64,000 bases of DNA from Prochlorococcus marinus str. MIT 9515 (GCF_000015665.1 NC_008817.1:1612001-1676000), one strand, 5' to 3'. Numbered from the stretch's first letter, positions 9,363-20,254 are shown. Notes: generated from the letters alone by a model not told the origin. Made by a program: numbers and translations.

Positions 9363-10364
9363 ATGCCAATACAAATAATTTGGGGAAACGATTTAAATGC
9401 ATGTAATAAGTTTATTAAAAAAATAATTGATCAAAAGGTATCCAAAATTTGGATAGAAATAAACGTTAGCTATTTAAATGGTGATGACGATAACCAAATA
9501 AAACAAGCATTTGATGAAATACTAACACCTCCTTTAGGCGATGGATCAAGAGTAGTTGTATTAAAAAATAACCCAATATTTACTAACAAAAATGAGGATA
9601 TAAGGATCAAATTCGAAAAAATTTATCAAAATATTCCAGATAATACTTACTTTATTTTGCAAAACATCAAAAAACCAGACTCAAGACTAAAAAGTACCAA
9701 ATTCATTCAAAATTTAATTAAAAAAGATTTAGTACTTGAAACTTCATTTTCATTACCAGATATCTGGGATTATGAAGGCCAGAAAAGATACTTAGAAGTC
9801 ACAGCAAATTCAATGAATATTCAACTAGGGGAAGGAGCTGCTGAATTAATTATGAAATCAATAGGAAATGATAGTTTTAACTTAAGGAACGAATTAGCTA
9901 AAGCGAAGATATATTTATCTGCATCCAATAGGAACGAAACTAAAGAGCTTATTCTGAAAGTTGATGAAATTAAAAATATATTTAATGATCATCAATCAAA
10001 TATTTTTAAAATAATTGATCATCTTTTACAAAATAATATTAACGAAAGTCTTATCGATATTCATTATTTATTAAAAAAAGGCGAGCCTGCTTTAAGGCTT
10101 AATGCAGGATTAATAAGTCAAATCAGAATTCATACCATAGTAAAGTTACTTCATAAATCAGGTGAGCAAGATTTACCAACAATATGTAAGATTGCTAATA
10201 TATCAAATCCAAAAAGAATCTTTTTTATCCGTAAGAAAGTAAATAATACATCCTCAAATTTCTTAATTAAATTGATGAGTAATTTATTAGATATTGAATT
10301 CTCACTAAAAAAAGGTAATAATCCCTTTAATGTTTTTACAGAACATCTCGTTAACTTAAGTTAA
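9363..10364 (+). CDS. holA: DNA polymerase III delta subunit
   Basis: The delta subunit opens the sliding clamp within the clamp-loader complex. The 333-aa product has the low-conservation pattern typical of HolA: N-terminal PIQIIWGNDLNA, DGSRVVVLKNN, the strand TYFILQNIKKPDSRLKSTK, and the C-terminal collar-domain segments LLKKGEPALRLNAGLISQIR and LLDIEFSLKKGNN. It lacks a functional P-loop, as expected for delta. lysC follows after 39 bases on the same strand. The tau/gamma subunit gene dnaX is in the same window at 23.9 kb. Confidence 0.88.
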   Translation: MPIQIIWGNDLNACNKFIKKIIDQKVSKIWIEINVSYLNGDDDNQIKQAFDEILTPPLGDGSRVVVLKNNPIFTNKNEDIRIKFEKIYQNIPDNTYFILQNIKKPDSRLKSTKFIQNLIKKDLVLETSFSLPDIWDYEGQKRYLEVTANSMNIQLGEGAAELIMKSIGNDSFNLRNELAKAKIYLSASNRNETKELILKVDEIKNIFNDHQSNIFKIIDHLLQNNINESLIDIHYLLKKGEPALRLNAGLISQIRIHTIVKLLHKSGEQDLPTICKIANISNPKRIFFIRKKVNNTSSNFLIKLMSNLLDIEFSLKKGNNPFNVFTEHLVNLS

Positions 10365-10403
10365 CCAAATATTAAGTTAGAAAATTTATATTATGATTAA
10401 AAT

Positions 10404-12164
10404 ATGGCTTTATTAATCAAAAAATTTGGCGGCACTTCGGTTGGTGACATTACAAAAATTAAGGCTATTGCGCAAAGTATTGCTCAAAGTAAAGAAGCTG
10501 GGAATGATATCGTCGTAGTTGTATCTGCAATGGGCAACTCTACAGATAAATTAAATAAATTAGCAGAATCAATCAGCAAAAATCCAAATAGGCGGGAATT
10601 AGACATGCTCCTCTCTACAGGTGAGCAAGTATCTATGGCACTTCTATCAATGTCATTAAACGAATATGGGATCCCTGCAATATCTATGACCGGTAGCCAA
10701 GTTGGCATTATTACTGAATCTATTCATGGGAAAGCAAGAATTCTAGATATCAAAACAGAACGTATAAAAAATTATATTAATCAAGGTTATGTTGTGGTTA
10801 TTGCTGGTTTTCAAGGTTCAACTCTTAGTCATACAGGAACAACGGAAATCACAACTTTGGGCAGGGGCGGTTCAGATACTTCAGCAGTAGCCCTTTCCAC
10901 AGCATTAGGTGCAGAAACTTGCGAGATATATACAGATGTTCCTGGAGTTCTTACAACTGACCCAAGGATAGTATCTGATGCGAAATTATTAGATGTTATA
11001 AGTTGTGAAGAGATGCTAGAACTCGCAAGTGTTGGTGCATCAGTACTCCATCCAAGAGCTGTAGAAATTGCTCGCAATTATGGAATAAAATTATATGTTA
11101 AATCTAGTCAAACCCTCTCAAAGGGCACTCTTCTACATAGCAACATTAAGCCTTTGGCTCTCAAAAGAGGAGGGTTAGAATTAACAAAAACCGTTAATAG
11201 TCTTGAAGTATTAGAAAAACAAATCGTTTTTAGTATTTCCAAACTACCTGATAGGCCTGGAATTGCAGCTCAAATATTTGAAACCTTGTCTGAAGCAAGC
11301 ATCAATGTTGATTTAATAATCCAAGCTACACATGATGGAAATAGTAATGACATCGCATTTACCGTTAATCAATTTGATTTAACCAAAACGATTGAGCAAT
11401 GTAAATTAATAACAAATCAATTAGGTGGGGAATATAATTTCAAAACAAATATGACAAAGTTAAGTATTCAAGGCGCTGGGATAATGGGAAGACCAAGTGT
11501 CTCGGCTGATTTATTTGATACTCTATCCCAAGCAAACATAAATGTAAGATTAATAGCAACAAGCGAAATCAAAGTCAGCTGCGTAATCGACATAGATAAT
11601 ATTCCAAAAGCTATAAGATTTGTAGGTGAAAAATTTAAATTATCTGATAAACAAATATTTATTAATCCACTTTTTGAAAGAGAGGATCAACCCGAAGTCA
11701 GAGGAATTGCATTAGATAAAAATCAAGTTCAAGTTAGCTTTCGAAACCTACCGGATAAACCTGGTGTTGCAGCTTCGATATGTTTAGCTCTAGCAGAGAG
11801 TAATTTAATTTTTGATACTATTGTTCAATCTGAAAGCTTAACATCTTTCAAAACTAAAGATATAAGTTTTACTATGAATAAACAAGACAGAGCAAGAGCT
11901 AATAAAATTTTTTACTCTTTAACAAAAAAATTATCAGGAGCATTCGTTGAAGATGGACCTGCGATTGCCAAAGTAAGCACAGTTGGAGCTGGAATGGCAT
12001 CTAAGGTCGGAACAGCAGGGAAAATATTTAGAGCACTTGCTAATAAAAACATTAATATTGAAATGATTGCCACAAGTGAAATCAGAACTTCTTGTATTGT
12101 CTTAGAAAAGGATTGTGACCAAGCAGTAAATGCTATTCATTCTTATTTCGAATTAGATAAATAA
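10404..12164 (+). CDS. lysC: Aspartate kinase with duplicated ACT regulatory region
   Basis: Aspartokinase phosphorylates aspartate, the entry step to lysine, threonine, methionine and diaminopimelate. The catalytic domain starts KKFGGTSVGD (residues 6-15) and has TLGRGGSDTSAVAL and the segment EIYTDVPGVLTTDPRIV. After about residue 265 there are two successive regulatory halves, each with an LPDRPG/LPDKPG-type ACT start and a VGAGM or IQGAGIMG repeat, giving four ACT-like units in 586 aa. That is longer than the usual 400-450 aa and matches the cyanobacterial aspartokinase type. asd and dapA lie 6-8 kb downstream on the other strand. Confidence 0.96.
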   Translation: MALLIKKFGGTSVGDITKIKAIAQSIAQSKEAGNDIVVVVSAMGNSTDKLNKLAESISKNPNRRELDMLLSTGEQVSMALLSMSLNEYGIPAISMTGSQVGIITESIHGKARILDIKTERIKNYINQGYVVVIAGFQGSTLSHTGTTEITTLGRGGSDTSAVALSTALGAETCEIYTDVPGVLTTDPRIVSDAKLLDVISCEEMLELASVGASVLHPRAVEIARNYGIKLYVKSSQTLSKGTLLHSNIKPLALKRGGLELTKTVNSLEVLEKQIVFSISKLPDRPGIAAQIFETLSEASINVDLIIQATHDGNSNDIAFTVNQFDLTKTIEQCKLITNQLGGEYNFKTNMTKLSIQGAGIMGRPSVSADLFDTLSQANINVRLIATSEIKVSCVIDIDNIPKAIRFVGEKFKLSDKQIFINPLFEREDQPEVRGIALDKNQVQVSFRNLPDKPGVAASICLALAESNLIFDTIVQSESLTSFKTKDISFTMNKQDRARANKIFYSLTKKLSGAFVEDGPAIAKVSTVGAGMASKVGTAGKIFRALANKNINIEMIATSEIRTSCIVLEKDCDQAVNAIHSYFELDK

Positions 12165-12174
12165 AAAAAATTAA

Positions 12175-14214
12175 TTAATTATTCCTAGATAATTTTTGCC
12201 TAAGTTTCTTAATTCTATCTCTAAGATTTGCTGCCTCTTCGAAATTTAGTTCTTTTGCTGCTTCTTTCATTTTATTTTCTAACTTATCAATTAAATTAGG
12301 CATCTCTTCCAGTAAACATTGATTATCTTTAGCATTTAAAATTTCATCTGTTTTATTACTAACAACATTGATCAAATCTTTAGAGAATCCTCCAGTTTCT
12401 AATTTTCTGGAAAGTTCTAAAAAAGATAATATTGAATTTTCAATTTTTTTACCTGCAGGTTGTGGAGTGATGCCGTTGATCTGATTATATTTTTTTTGGA
12501 TAGTCCGTCTTCTATCAGTTTCGTCTATCGCTCTTTTCATTGATTGGGTAAAATTATCTGCATAAAGCAAAGCAACTCCCTCAACATGTCTTGCCGCTCT
12601 TCCAATAGTTTGAATTAGAGAACGCTCTGCTCTCAAAAAACCCTCTTTATCTGCGTCTAAAATAGCGACTAAAGAAACCTCAGGCAGATCAAGTCCCTCC
12701 CTTAGCAAATTAACTCCTACTAATACATCATATTCACCCAATCTAAGATCTTGAATAATCTCTATCCTTTCAATAGAGTGGATTTCAGAATGTAAATATC
12801 TGACCCTAACTTTATTATCTGATAAAAAATCAGTAAGATCTTCTGCCATCCTTTTTGTAAGAGTAGTAACCAGTACTCTTTGATTCTTTTTAGCTCTAAC
12901 TCTTATTTCTGATAAAAGATCATCTATTTGTCCATCACTAGGCCTCACATCAATGATGGGATCTAAAACGCCTGTAGGTCTAATAACTTGTTCAATAAAC
13001 TGGCCTTCGCATTGATCCAACTCCCATTGGCCAGGAGTTGCACTGATGAACAATGTCTGTTTAGATTTTTCCCAAAATTCTTCGCATTTTAAAGGTCTAT
13101 TATCTGCAGCACTAGGCAACCTAAAACCATGATCTATTAACACTTTCTTTCTAGCTTGATCCCCATTATACATTGCATGCAATTGAGGACATGTTACGTG
13201 ACTTTCATCAACTACTAATAACCAATCTGTTGGGAAATAATCTATTAAACATTCTGGTGGTGTACCTTCTTCCCTACCAGCCAAATGTCGTGCGTAATTT
13301 TCAACGCCATTACAGTATCCAACTTCTCTTAGCATTTCTAAATCATATTTTGTGCGTTGCTCTAAGCGCTGCGCTTCCAACAACTTTCCTTCACAAGCAA
13401 ACTTATCAAGTTGTTCTTTTAATTCATTTCTTATAGCAGTAATGGCAGCCTCTAGTCTCTCTTTTGGAGTAACAAAATGCTTTGCTGGGTAAACACTAAC
13501 TTGATCAAGACTCTCAAGAATCTCTCCAGTTAATGGATCAACAAATCTTATAGCCTCAATCTCATCTCCAAATAATTCAATTCTTATCAATCTATCTTCA
13601 TAAGCTGGTCCAATTTCTAATACATCTCCCTTAATTCTAAATCTGCCTCTAGTAATTTCTACATCATTTCTTGTGTATTGATTATCTACAAGTGCTCTTA
13701 AAGACGAACGTAAATCTATAGATTCACCAACTGCAAATTTAACAGCAGCTTTTAAATATTCACTTGGTATTCCTAGACCATAAATACAACTAATAGATGC
13801 AACAACAATTACATCTTTCCTCTCAAATAATGAACGAGTAGCGGAATGCCTAAGCATATCAATTTCTTCATTAATTGAAGCAGTTTTTGCTATGTATGTA
13901 TCACTTACTGGAACATAAGCTTCAGGTTGATAATAATCGTAGTAAGAAATAAAGTATTCAACCGCATTTTTAGGAAAAAACTGCCTTAATTCATTACATA
14001 ATTGAGCTGCTAAAGTTTTATTATGAGCCAAAATAAGCGCTGGTCTTCCAGTTTGCTGGATTACATTAGCAATAGTGAAAGTTTTTCCAGTACCAGTTGC
14101 TCCCAAAAGAGTTTGAAACTCTTTACCACTATTAACTCCTTGAACTAACTTTTTAATGGCTTTAGGTTGATCACCATTTGGTTCATAGGGTGCTTGAAGC
14201 TTATAGTTATTCAT
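12175..14214 (-). CDS. uvrB: Excinuclease ABC subunit B
   Basis: UvrB is the damage-verifying helicase-like subunit of nucleotide excision repair. It has Walker A GATGTGKT (38-45), the beta-hairpin region [11 protein letters not shown], a DESH box near residue 336, the motif [24 protein letters not shown], and a C-terminal UVR motif ([19 protein letters not shown]) that contacts UvrC. The 679-aa length is normal. It starts 27 bases after the DUF561 gene on the same strand and is convergent with lysC, 10 bases apart. Confidence 0.98.
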   Translation of the reverse strand: MNNYKLQAPYEPNGDQPKAIKKLVQGVNSGKEFQTLLGATGTGKTFTIANVIQQTGRPALILAHNKTLAAQLCNELRQFFPKNAVEYFISYYDYYQPEAYVPVSDTYIAKTASINEEIDMLRHSATRSLFERKDVIVVASISCIYGLGIPSEYLKAAVKFAVGESIDLRSSLRALVDNQYTRNDVEITRGRFRIKGDVLEIGPAYEDRLIRIELFGDEIEAIRFVDPLTGEILESLDQVSVYPAKHFVTPKERLEAAITAIRNELKEQLDKFACEGKLLEAQRLEQRTKYDLEMLREVGYCNGVENYARHLAGREEGTPPECLIDYFPTDWLLVVDESHVTCPQLHAMYNGDQARKKVLIDHGFRLPSAADNRPLKCEEFWEKSKQTLFISATPGQWELDQCEGQFIEQVIRPTGVLDPIIDVRPSDGQIDDLLSEIRVRAKKNQRVLVTTLTKRMAEDLTDFLSDNKVRVRYLHSEIHSIERIEIIQDLRLGEYDVLVGVNLLREGLDLPEVSLVAILDADKEGFLRAERSLIQTIGRAARHVEGVALLYADNFTQSMKRAIDETDRRRTIQKKYNQINGITPQPAGKKIENSILSFLELSRKLETGGFSKDLINVVSNKTDEILNAKDNQCLLEEMPNLIDKLENKMKEAAKELNFEEAANLRDRIKKLRQKLSRNN

Positions 14215-14241
14215 TCAGCTAATAGCTTAAGTTTTTATATG

Positions 14242-15018
14242 TTAGGAAATTTTTTCTTTAATCATTGAATTTTTCAAAGATTCTTTTAGGCCTCTAACAA
14301 CAGCAATCATTGATAATAAATCATCTAATTTATTAACGACGGATCCCACTCCAACTGCTGAAGCTCCACATGACACTGCCAAAGGACATGTTACTTCGCT
14401 TAAGCCAGAAGCACTCATGATTGGAATATTAATAGATTGTTGCTGAAACTCCTTAAATATTGCATAAGTAGCTGCCAATGTAGGGACTGACTTTTCTAAT
14501 AATCCTTGAATTCCTGAACTGTACGGATTAGAACTTTTACCTCCTTCAGTTTGAATAATATCAGCACCTTCAAAAACTAATTTCACTGCAAGATCAACTT
14601 GCTTATCAATAGGCATAGTATGAGGGACTGTAACTGATAGAGGAATATTAGGTAAAAAATCTTTAGTTTCTTTTGTAAGATTTAAAATTTTGTCCTCCGA
14701 AAAAGTAATACCTTTCTCATAAAAACTATCGTAATTTCCTATTTCGATTAGAGAAGCTCCTGCCTTTACAGAATTTATAAATAATTTAGGCTCTATTGAA
14801 CTCACACAAATTGGTAATGATGATATCTCGATCGCGGATTCAACTAATTCAGGTTTACAAGCTATATCAATTAAATCAGCTCCACCCATAAAAGCTGCTT
14901 CTGAAATTTTCTTAACAGATTTGATTTCAAAATTACTTAATCCAGAAATAACTTTTAGTAAAGTTTTACTTCTAAGCTCTTCTTGGATTTTTTGTGGCAA
15001 AAGATTAATCAGACTCAT
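14242..15018 (-). CDS. DUF561 / Ycf23-family protein
   Basis: This is a TIM-barrel-like protein of the Ycf23/DUF561 family, conserved in cyanobacteria and some plastids, with no established reaction. Visible features are LLKVISGLSNFE at the N-terminus, GGADLIDIACKPELV, SLPICVSSIEP, the phosphate-site-like GADIIQTEGGKSSNPYSSG, and PIMSASGLSEVTCPLAVSCGASAVGVGSVV near the end. The reading frame opens at 15102, but that start is one base from the tilS start on the other strand. I prefer the internal ATG at 15018, which gives the family-like beginning MSLINLLPQKIQEEL and room for divergent promoters. uvrB follows on the same strand. Confidence 0.85.
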   Translation of the reverse strand: MSLINLLPQKIQEELRSKTLLKVISGLSNFEIKSVKKISEAAFMGGADLIDIACKPELVESAIEISSLPICVSSIEPKLFINSVKAGASLIEIGNYDSFYEKGITFSEDKILNLTKETKDFLPNIPLSVTVPHTMPIDKQVDLAVKLVFEGADIIQTEGGKSSNPYSSGIQGLLEKSVPTLAATYAIFKEFQQQSINIPIMSASGLSEVTCPLAVSCGASAVGVGSVVNKLDDLLSMIAVVRGLKESLKNSMIKEKIS

Positions 15019-15103
15019 AGACTTGATGAATTTATTACCTGATTGTGACATTGTTTTATTAAAACAGTGAATTTTTTTAAAAATATTATCTGAGTTAAAC
15101 AAT

Positions 15104-16120
15104 ATGTCTAATAAAAATTCAACGCAAAAAAATTGGACATCCTGGCATCATCTCCTACAAAAAGAGATTTTGAGCAATAAAACATTCATTCCAGATGGAG
15201 CAAAACTATTAATATCAGTTTCCGGAGGACAGGATTCGATGGCTCTATTAAACCTAATCAATGACATGAAAATGCAACATAATTGGTTTGTGAATATTTG
15301 GCATGGTGATCATCAATGGCACGAAAAATCTGAAACATATGCACTTGAATTGAAAAATTACTGTAATCAAAAAAATATTTCATTTTTTTTTGATCGCGCT
15401 AATAAACAAACTATTTCTTCTGAAGAAAAAGCACGCGATTGGAGATATAAGAAATTAACTGAAAGGGCAAATCAATTATTTATTGAGAACCAAAAAGAAA
15501 TTGATATTTACTTATTAACGGGGCACACTAATACAGATAATGCTGAAACATTTTTACTAAATTTAGCTAGAGGAAGCAATTATGCTGGACTAAGTTATAT
15601 CGAAAAAAAAAGATTGCTCGAACCTCACATTTTTTTAATAAGACCATTGTTAATATTCAGCAGAGAAGATACTAAGAAATTTTGCCAACTTCAGAAGATT
15701 CCTATTTGGGAAGACCCAACTAACTATGATCTAAAAATAAAAAGAAATTTAATCAGAAAAAAAATTATTCCAACTTTAGAAACTATGTATCCTGGTTGTT
15801 CTACAAGGATAAATAATTTTGCTGAAAAAATGAGAAATTTTAAAAATGAACAAGACGACCTCAGTAAACTTGCATTCCTATCTTGTAAAGATACAAATGG
15901 TGTAAAGAGAGAATTATTAAATGGCTTATGCGTGGAAGCAAGATGTACTATTTTAAATACTTTTATAAAGAAGGATTGTGCAAAACAATTAAGCTCAAAA
16001 AATATAACTTATTTGGTCTCTTCGATTTTTAAAAAACATAGAGGCCAAATAAATTTACCAAATGGATTAAAGATTATTTGGGATAAGAATTACATTAATA
16101 TTGAGAAAACTAGGAAGTAA
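15104..16120 (+). CDS. tilS: tRNA(Ile)-lysidine synthetase
   Basis: TilS adds lysine to C34 of the CAU-anticodon isoleucine tRNA so that it reads AUA. The PP-loop motif SGGQDS (40-45) is clear, followed by WHGDHQWH, the segment EEKARDWRYKKL and GHTNTDNAETFLLNLARGS. The 338-aa length is short because the C-terminal domain seen in E. coli TilS is minimal here, as in many cyanobacteria. Its last 11 bases overlap the convergent RNase J gene. Confidence 0.95.
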   Translation: MSNKNSTQKNWTSWHHLLQKEILSNKTFIPDGAKLLISVSGGQDSMALLNLINDMKMQHNWFVNIWHGDHQWHEKSETYALELKNYCNQKNISFFFDRANKQTISSEEKARDWRYKKLTERANQLFIENQKEIDIYLLTGHTNTDNAETFLLNLARGSNYAGLSYIEKKRLLEPHIFLIRPLLIFSREDTKKFCQLQKIPIWEDPTNYDLKIKRNLIRKKIIPTLETMYPGCSTRINNFAEKMRNFKNEQDDLSKLAFLSCKDTNGVKRELLNGLCVEARCTILNTFIKKDCAKQLSSKNITYLVSSIFKKHRGQINLPNGLKIIWDKNYINIEKTRK

Positions 16121-18113
16121 CTGCCGATCTTCTTCTCCTAGTCCTACCCGCAGGCGCATCTTCCGTCTTAGCTACTGAAGGTGATACAGAATCTTTTTGA
16201 GGTTGGTTATTACTTACTTGATTTGTATCTTTAGTAGATTGATTATTTTTAAAATTATTTTGATTTCGATTTATATTTTGATTATTAACATTTGGATAAT
16301 GTTTATTTTTAGGATGCTGCTTTTGTTCATTAACTATTTGAGGCTTGTAAGCTCGGGTTCCGCTTGGTGCTGGTTGAGCTAAGCATAAAATTAATGGCTC
16401 GACTTGTAATTCTCTACGCATTCTTCTAGTTAAACCATTTTCAATCTCTCTTTGGACCCCAATCCAATCAACTTCAAAATTATTGGGACTAGTCTGTCTT
16501 GATAATTGTTTCCAACGGTTTTCTAATACCCAATTTATCTCTCTTTCGGTCCACATGGACATTTTTCGTGGATCAGCTGAAATCACCACGCCTCTCAAAC
16601 TTACTCTTGGTGGAGCAACCATATTACCATCAGTGCTTATTGGAGCTAAAACGGTAACTATTCCATCATCGGCTAACTGCTGTCTCTCTTTAAGAGCTCT
16701 TGCATCTACGACACAAGTCCTCGTATTATCTAACATTTCAATTCCAGACTTTACTGGATCTCCTTGTATCATGGAATCGGATCTAAGCTCAATTGTATCT
16801 CCGTTATCAAGGATTAATATATTGTTGGGATCTACACCCATCGATTCAGCTGTTTTACCATGCAAAACCTGCATTCTATACTCACCATGAACAGGTACAA
16901 AGAACTTTGGTTTAATTAATGCCAACATCAATCTTTGATCATCTCTACATCCATGGCCAGACACATGAATTCCATGCTCTTTACCATAAATAACTTTAGC
17001 TCCCAATTTAATTAATCTATCAATACTATGAGCTACAGAAATTGTATTACCTGGTATTGGACTGGAAGAAAAAATAACTGTATCAGTAGTTTTGAGTTTA
17101 ACGTGGGGATGTTCATCTCTTCCAATTCTGCTTAAAGCAGCCATCACCTCTCCTTGACTACCTGTCATTAAGAGCAAAGTTTCTCTATCTGGTAAATCTC
17201 TTATACTTTTAATTGGAAAGAAAAGATCATCAGGACACTTTATATAACCTAATTCGCGACATTTACCTACAACGTTAAGCATAGATCTTCCCATCAATCC
17301 AATTTTACGTCCATGCTTCATTGCTAATTGGATCACCATCGCAACCCTATGTGTTGAACTAGCGAAAGTGGTAAGCATAACCCTACCTTTAGCTTCAGAT
17401 ATTATTCGATCTAAATTTGGAAAAACAGAAATTTCTGAGGGAACAAAACCCTTCACTTCAGAATTTGTAGAGTCTGAAAGTAAACAAAGGACACCTTTAT
17501 CTCCATAATAAGCCATTCTTTCAATGTCAGCATGTTTTTTATCCGGTGGGAGATGATCAAACTTAAAGTCTCCAGTAAAGAAAACAACACCTACTGGAGT
17601 TGTTAAAGCCAGAGAAAAACTATCGCCAATAGAATGAGTATTACGTATGAATTCCAACGAAAAATGCTGACCAAGTCTTACAACTTGCCTTGGTTTAATA
17701 GCCTGTGTTGTTGTCCTGTTCGCCACACCAGCTTCTTCCATTTTTCCTTTAAGCATGGAGATTGCCAAAGGTGGTCCATAAATCACAGGAATATTAAATT
17801 TCTTTAAATGATGAGAAATTCCACCAATATGATCCTCGTGACCATGAGTAACTATCATCCCACGAAATCTATTTAAATTAGCTTGTAAATATGAAGTATC
17901 AGGCATAACAACATTCACGCCATGCATGCCATCACTTGGGAAAGCCAGTCCGCCATCTATCAAAATAATGTCATCTTCATATTCAAAAACACATGTGTTT
18001 TTACCTATTTCATGAAGACCCCCTAAAGGAATAATTTTTAACGCAGGTTCATTCGATCTTTTTGCTTTAGATAAATTTTGATTATTATTTGATTTGGTTT
18101 GATTTGAATTCAT
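16110..18113 (-). CDS. rnj: Ribonuclease J
   Basis: RNase J is a metallo-beta-lactamase/beta-CASP nuclease with 5'-3' exonuclease and endonuclease activity on mRNA. The zinc motif HGHEDH (90-95), THSIGDSFSL, the strand FTGDFKFDH, DSTNSEVKG and PVHGEYRM are present. From about residue 590 the protein has an Asn/Gln/Lys-rich low-complexity tail ending in a basic peptide, AGRTRRRRSAVTS, that resembles the arginine-rich C-terminal motif of cyanobacterial RNase E. It is the last gene of an asd-dapA-rnj run, 76 bases after dapA, and overlaps tilS by 11 bases. Confidence 0.96.
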   Translation of the reverse strand: MNSNQTKSNNNQNLSKAKRSNEPALKIIPLGGLHEIGKNTCVFEYEDDIILIDGGLAFPSDGMHGVNVVMPDTSYLQANLNRFRGMIVTHGHEDHIGGISHHLKKFNIPVIYGPPLAISMLKGKMEEAGVANRTTTQAIKPRQVVRLGQHFSLEFIRNTHSIGDSFSLALTTPVGVVFFTGDFKFDHLPPDKKHADIERMAYYGDKGVLCLLSDSTNSEVKGFVPSEISVFPNLDRIISEAKGRVMLTTFASSTHRVAMVIQLAMKHGRKIGLMGRSMLNVVGKCRELGYIKCPDDLFFPIKSIRDLPDRETLLLMTGSQGEVMAALSRIGRDEHPHVKLKTTDTVIFSSSPIPGNTISVAHSIDRLIKLGAKVIYGKEHGIHVSGHGCRDDQRLMLALIKPKFFVPVHGEYRMQVLHGKTAESMGVDPNNILILDNGDTIELRSDSMIQGDPVKSGIEMLDNTRTCVVDARALKERQQLADDGIVTVLAPISTDGNMVAPPRVSLRGVVISADPRKMSMWTEREINWVLENRWKQLSRQTSPNNFEVDWIGVQREIENGLTRRMRRELQVEPLILCLAQPAPSGTRAYKPQIVNEQKQHPKNKHYPNVNNQNINRNQNNFKNNQSTKDTNQVSNNQPQKDSVSPSVAKTEDAPAGRTRRRRSAVTS

Positions 18114-18189
18114 GATAAGAGTATTTTAACAAACTAAAATTGTGGGCATTTTATTCAAAGTAACTTTATTAAAGCTCTAAGAGAAGCAT

Positions 18190-19098
18190 TTACAAAGACA
18201 GATTTTGAATTATCTGAAATAAATTGTCTTTCTTTTCTTTAATAAGAGGTGTTAATGGATTCCTAGGAGAACCTACTTGCCAACCTGTTAGTTCTAAAGC
18301 AGCTTTGATGGGAATTGGATTTGTCGTTTCAAATAGTGCTTTAAAAAGTGGTTGCAGCTTTTCATGAATATCAAGGGCAATAGAGAATTCTCCTTTTTGA
18401 AACGATTCAATCATCATTTTTAGCTGCAACCCAACAATGTGGCTAGCAACGCTTACTACACCAACAGCACCTACTGATAGCATAGGAAGCAATAATGAAT
18501 CATCGCCACTATATATAAAAAGTTTAGGGCCGCACGCTGCCCTTAACTCAGTCACTTCTTCTATTCTACCGCTTGCTGCTTTAATACTGAGAATATTGGG
18601 AAAATTCATAAGTTTGTTTACAGTCGTAGGTAATAAATTACAACCAGTTCTTCCGGGAATGTTATATAACATTAAAGGTAAATCACTTGCGGCAGTAGCT
18701 ATAGAACTAAAGTGGTTATAAAGACCTTCTTGAGGAGGCTTATTATAATAGGGAACAACCACTAAAGCACCATCAGCACCAAATTCATAAGCTTTTTTGG
18801 TGGCTTCTATAGCCTCACTTGTACAATTACTACCTGTACCAACAATAACTTTCGATCTAGAATTTAAAGAACTTTTTACTGCAACGAATAAATTATGCTG
18901 TTCATCCCATGAAAGAGTTGGAGATTCTCCTGTGGTACCACAAAGCACAATGCCATCAGAGCCATTTTCACAAAGGTGATTAGCAAGTTTAATAGCTAAC
19001 TCATAATCAACCCCCCCATTTTCTTTAAATGGAGTAACCATCGCAGTTAATATTCTTCCAAATATTGGATTAGAAAATTGTGTATTGTTGGGAATCAT
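18190..19098 (-). CDS. dapA: 4-hydroxy-tetrahydrodipicolinate synthase
   Basis: DapA condenses pyruvate with aspartate semialdehyde, committing carbon to diaminopimelate and lysine. The Schiff-base lysine is K173 in SIKAASGR, with Y145 in YNIPGRT and the T55-T56 pair in CGTTGESP completing the proton relay. The 302-aa length is typical. Its start overlaps the asd stop by 4 bases (translational coupling), so the two consecutive enzymes of the pathway are made together. rnj follows downstream. Confidence 0.97.
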   Translation of the reverse strand: MIPNNTQFSNPIFGRILTAMVTPFKENGGVDYELAIKLANHLCENGSDGIVLCGTTGESPTLSWDEQHNLFVAVKSSLNSRSKVIVGTGSNCTSEAIEATKKAYEFGADGALVVVPYYNKPPQEGLYNHFSSIATAASDLPLMLYNIPGRTGCNLLPTTVNKLMNFPNILSIKAASGRIEEVTELRAACGPKLFIYSGDDSLLLPMLSVGAVGVVSVASHIVGLQLKMMIESFQKGEFSIALDIHEKLQPLFKALFETTNPIPIKAALELTGWQVGSPRNPLTPLIKEKKDNLFQIIQNLSL

Positions 19099-20126
19099 TT
19101 TTTTGCAATCAATAGTTCAGCTATTTGAACAGCATTTAGTGCTGCTCCTTTCCTTATTTGATCTCCACATAACCACAATTCTAATCCATTCGGATTACTT
19201 ATATCAGTTCTTATTCTGCCAACAGCAATATTATCTCTTCCCATCACATCGTTGGGCATAGGGAACCTATTTTTTGCATAATCTTCAATAATTTCTAAAC
19301 CTTGTGCTTTTTTTAATTGATCAATAGCATATGAAGGTTTAACAATGTCCTTAAATTCAATATTAACTGATTCAGAATGTGCCCTAAGAACTGGAACCCT
19401 TACACAAGTTGAAGAAAGTTTTAAGTCAGTATTATTCAATATTTTGCGAGTCTCATTTGTCATTTTCATCTCCTCTTCACAGTAATTATTTGAAAGCATT
19501 GGTGAATTATGTAGAAACAAATTAAAAGCTAATGAATATGGTAAGACTTCACTTTCTTTTGGATCTCCCTGTAAATATTTCTTAGTTAAAAACTGTAATT
19601 CTTCCATTGCTAATTGCCCTGCTCCACTTACAGATTGATAAGTTGAAACGATTACTCTTTTAATAGGAGAAATATTATTCAAAGGAGCCAAAACTAAAGT
19701 AAGCAATATAGTTGTGCAATTCGGATTAGCTATAACACCATTATGCTTTAAGGCGTCAGAAGCATTGACTTCAGGAACAACAAGAGGAACATCATCTTCT
19801 AATCTGAATGCACTTGAATTATCAATCAATAAAGCATTCTGATCTTTGACTGTTGATATCCATTGTTTCGAAACACTTCCGCCGGCAGAAGCAAGGACTA
19901 AATCAACATTTAAAAATTCTTCTTTTGTAGCTTTTTTAGTTATAAGTTCTTCACCTTTCCATTTAATTATTTTTCCTTCTGAACGCTGAGATGAAAGCAA
20001 AATCAAATCTGAGATAGGAAAATCTCTTTCTTCAAGAATTTTGAGTATCTCTGATCCAACAGCACCCGAAGAACCCAAAACAGCTATTTTTAAAGGCCTG
20101 TTTGGCAAAAATGGAGATTTTCTCAC
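19095..20126 (-). CDS. asd: Aspartate-semialdehyde dehydrogenase
   Basis: Asd reduces aspartyl phosphate to aspartate semialdehyde with NADPH, the step between LysC and DapA. The nucleotide motif GSSGAVG (18-24), the catalytic Cys137 in NPNCTT, and [13 protein letters not shown] are visible. The C-terminal IAVGRIRTD and [13 protein letters not shown] close the protein at 343 aa. It overlaps dapA by 4 bases and is divergent from tig across a 128-base spacer. Confidence 0.97.
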   Translation of the reverse strand: MRKSPFLPNRPLKIAVLGSSGAVGSEILKILEERDFPISDLILLSSQRSEGKIIKWKGEELITKKATKEEFLNVDLVLASAGGSVSKQWISTVKDQNALLIDNSSAFRLEDDVPLVVPEVNASDALKHNGVIANPNCTTILLTLVLAPLNNISPIKRVIVSTYQSVSGAGQLAMEELQFLTKKYLQGDPKESEVLPYSLAFNLFLHNSPMLSNNYCEEEMKMTNETRKILNNTDLKLSSTCVRVPVLRAHSESVNIEFKDIVKPSYAIDQLKKAQGLEIIEDYAKNRFPMPNDVMGRDNIAVGRIRTDISNPNGLELWLCGDQIRKGAALNAVQIAELLIAKK

Positions 20127-20254
20127 TATATAATTTAAAAAATTACAGAATTTAATATTTCTCTTACTGTATCAAAAAAGTTAACTTCAAGGAAATCACT
20201 TAATGTGGAATAATTAAGTTTCTGCTTATTGTAATAATTTAAAAAAACTCAAAC

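Noticed and set aside
16483-16890. 135-codon plus-strand ORF inside rnj.
   Set aside because: It is antisense to RNase J coding sequence with no family resemblance.
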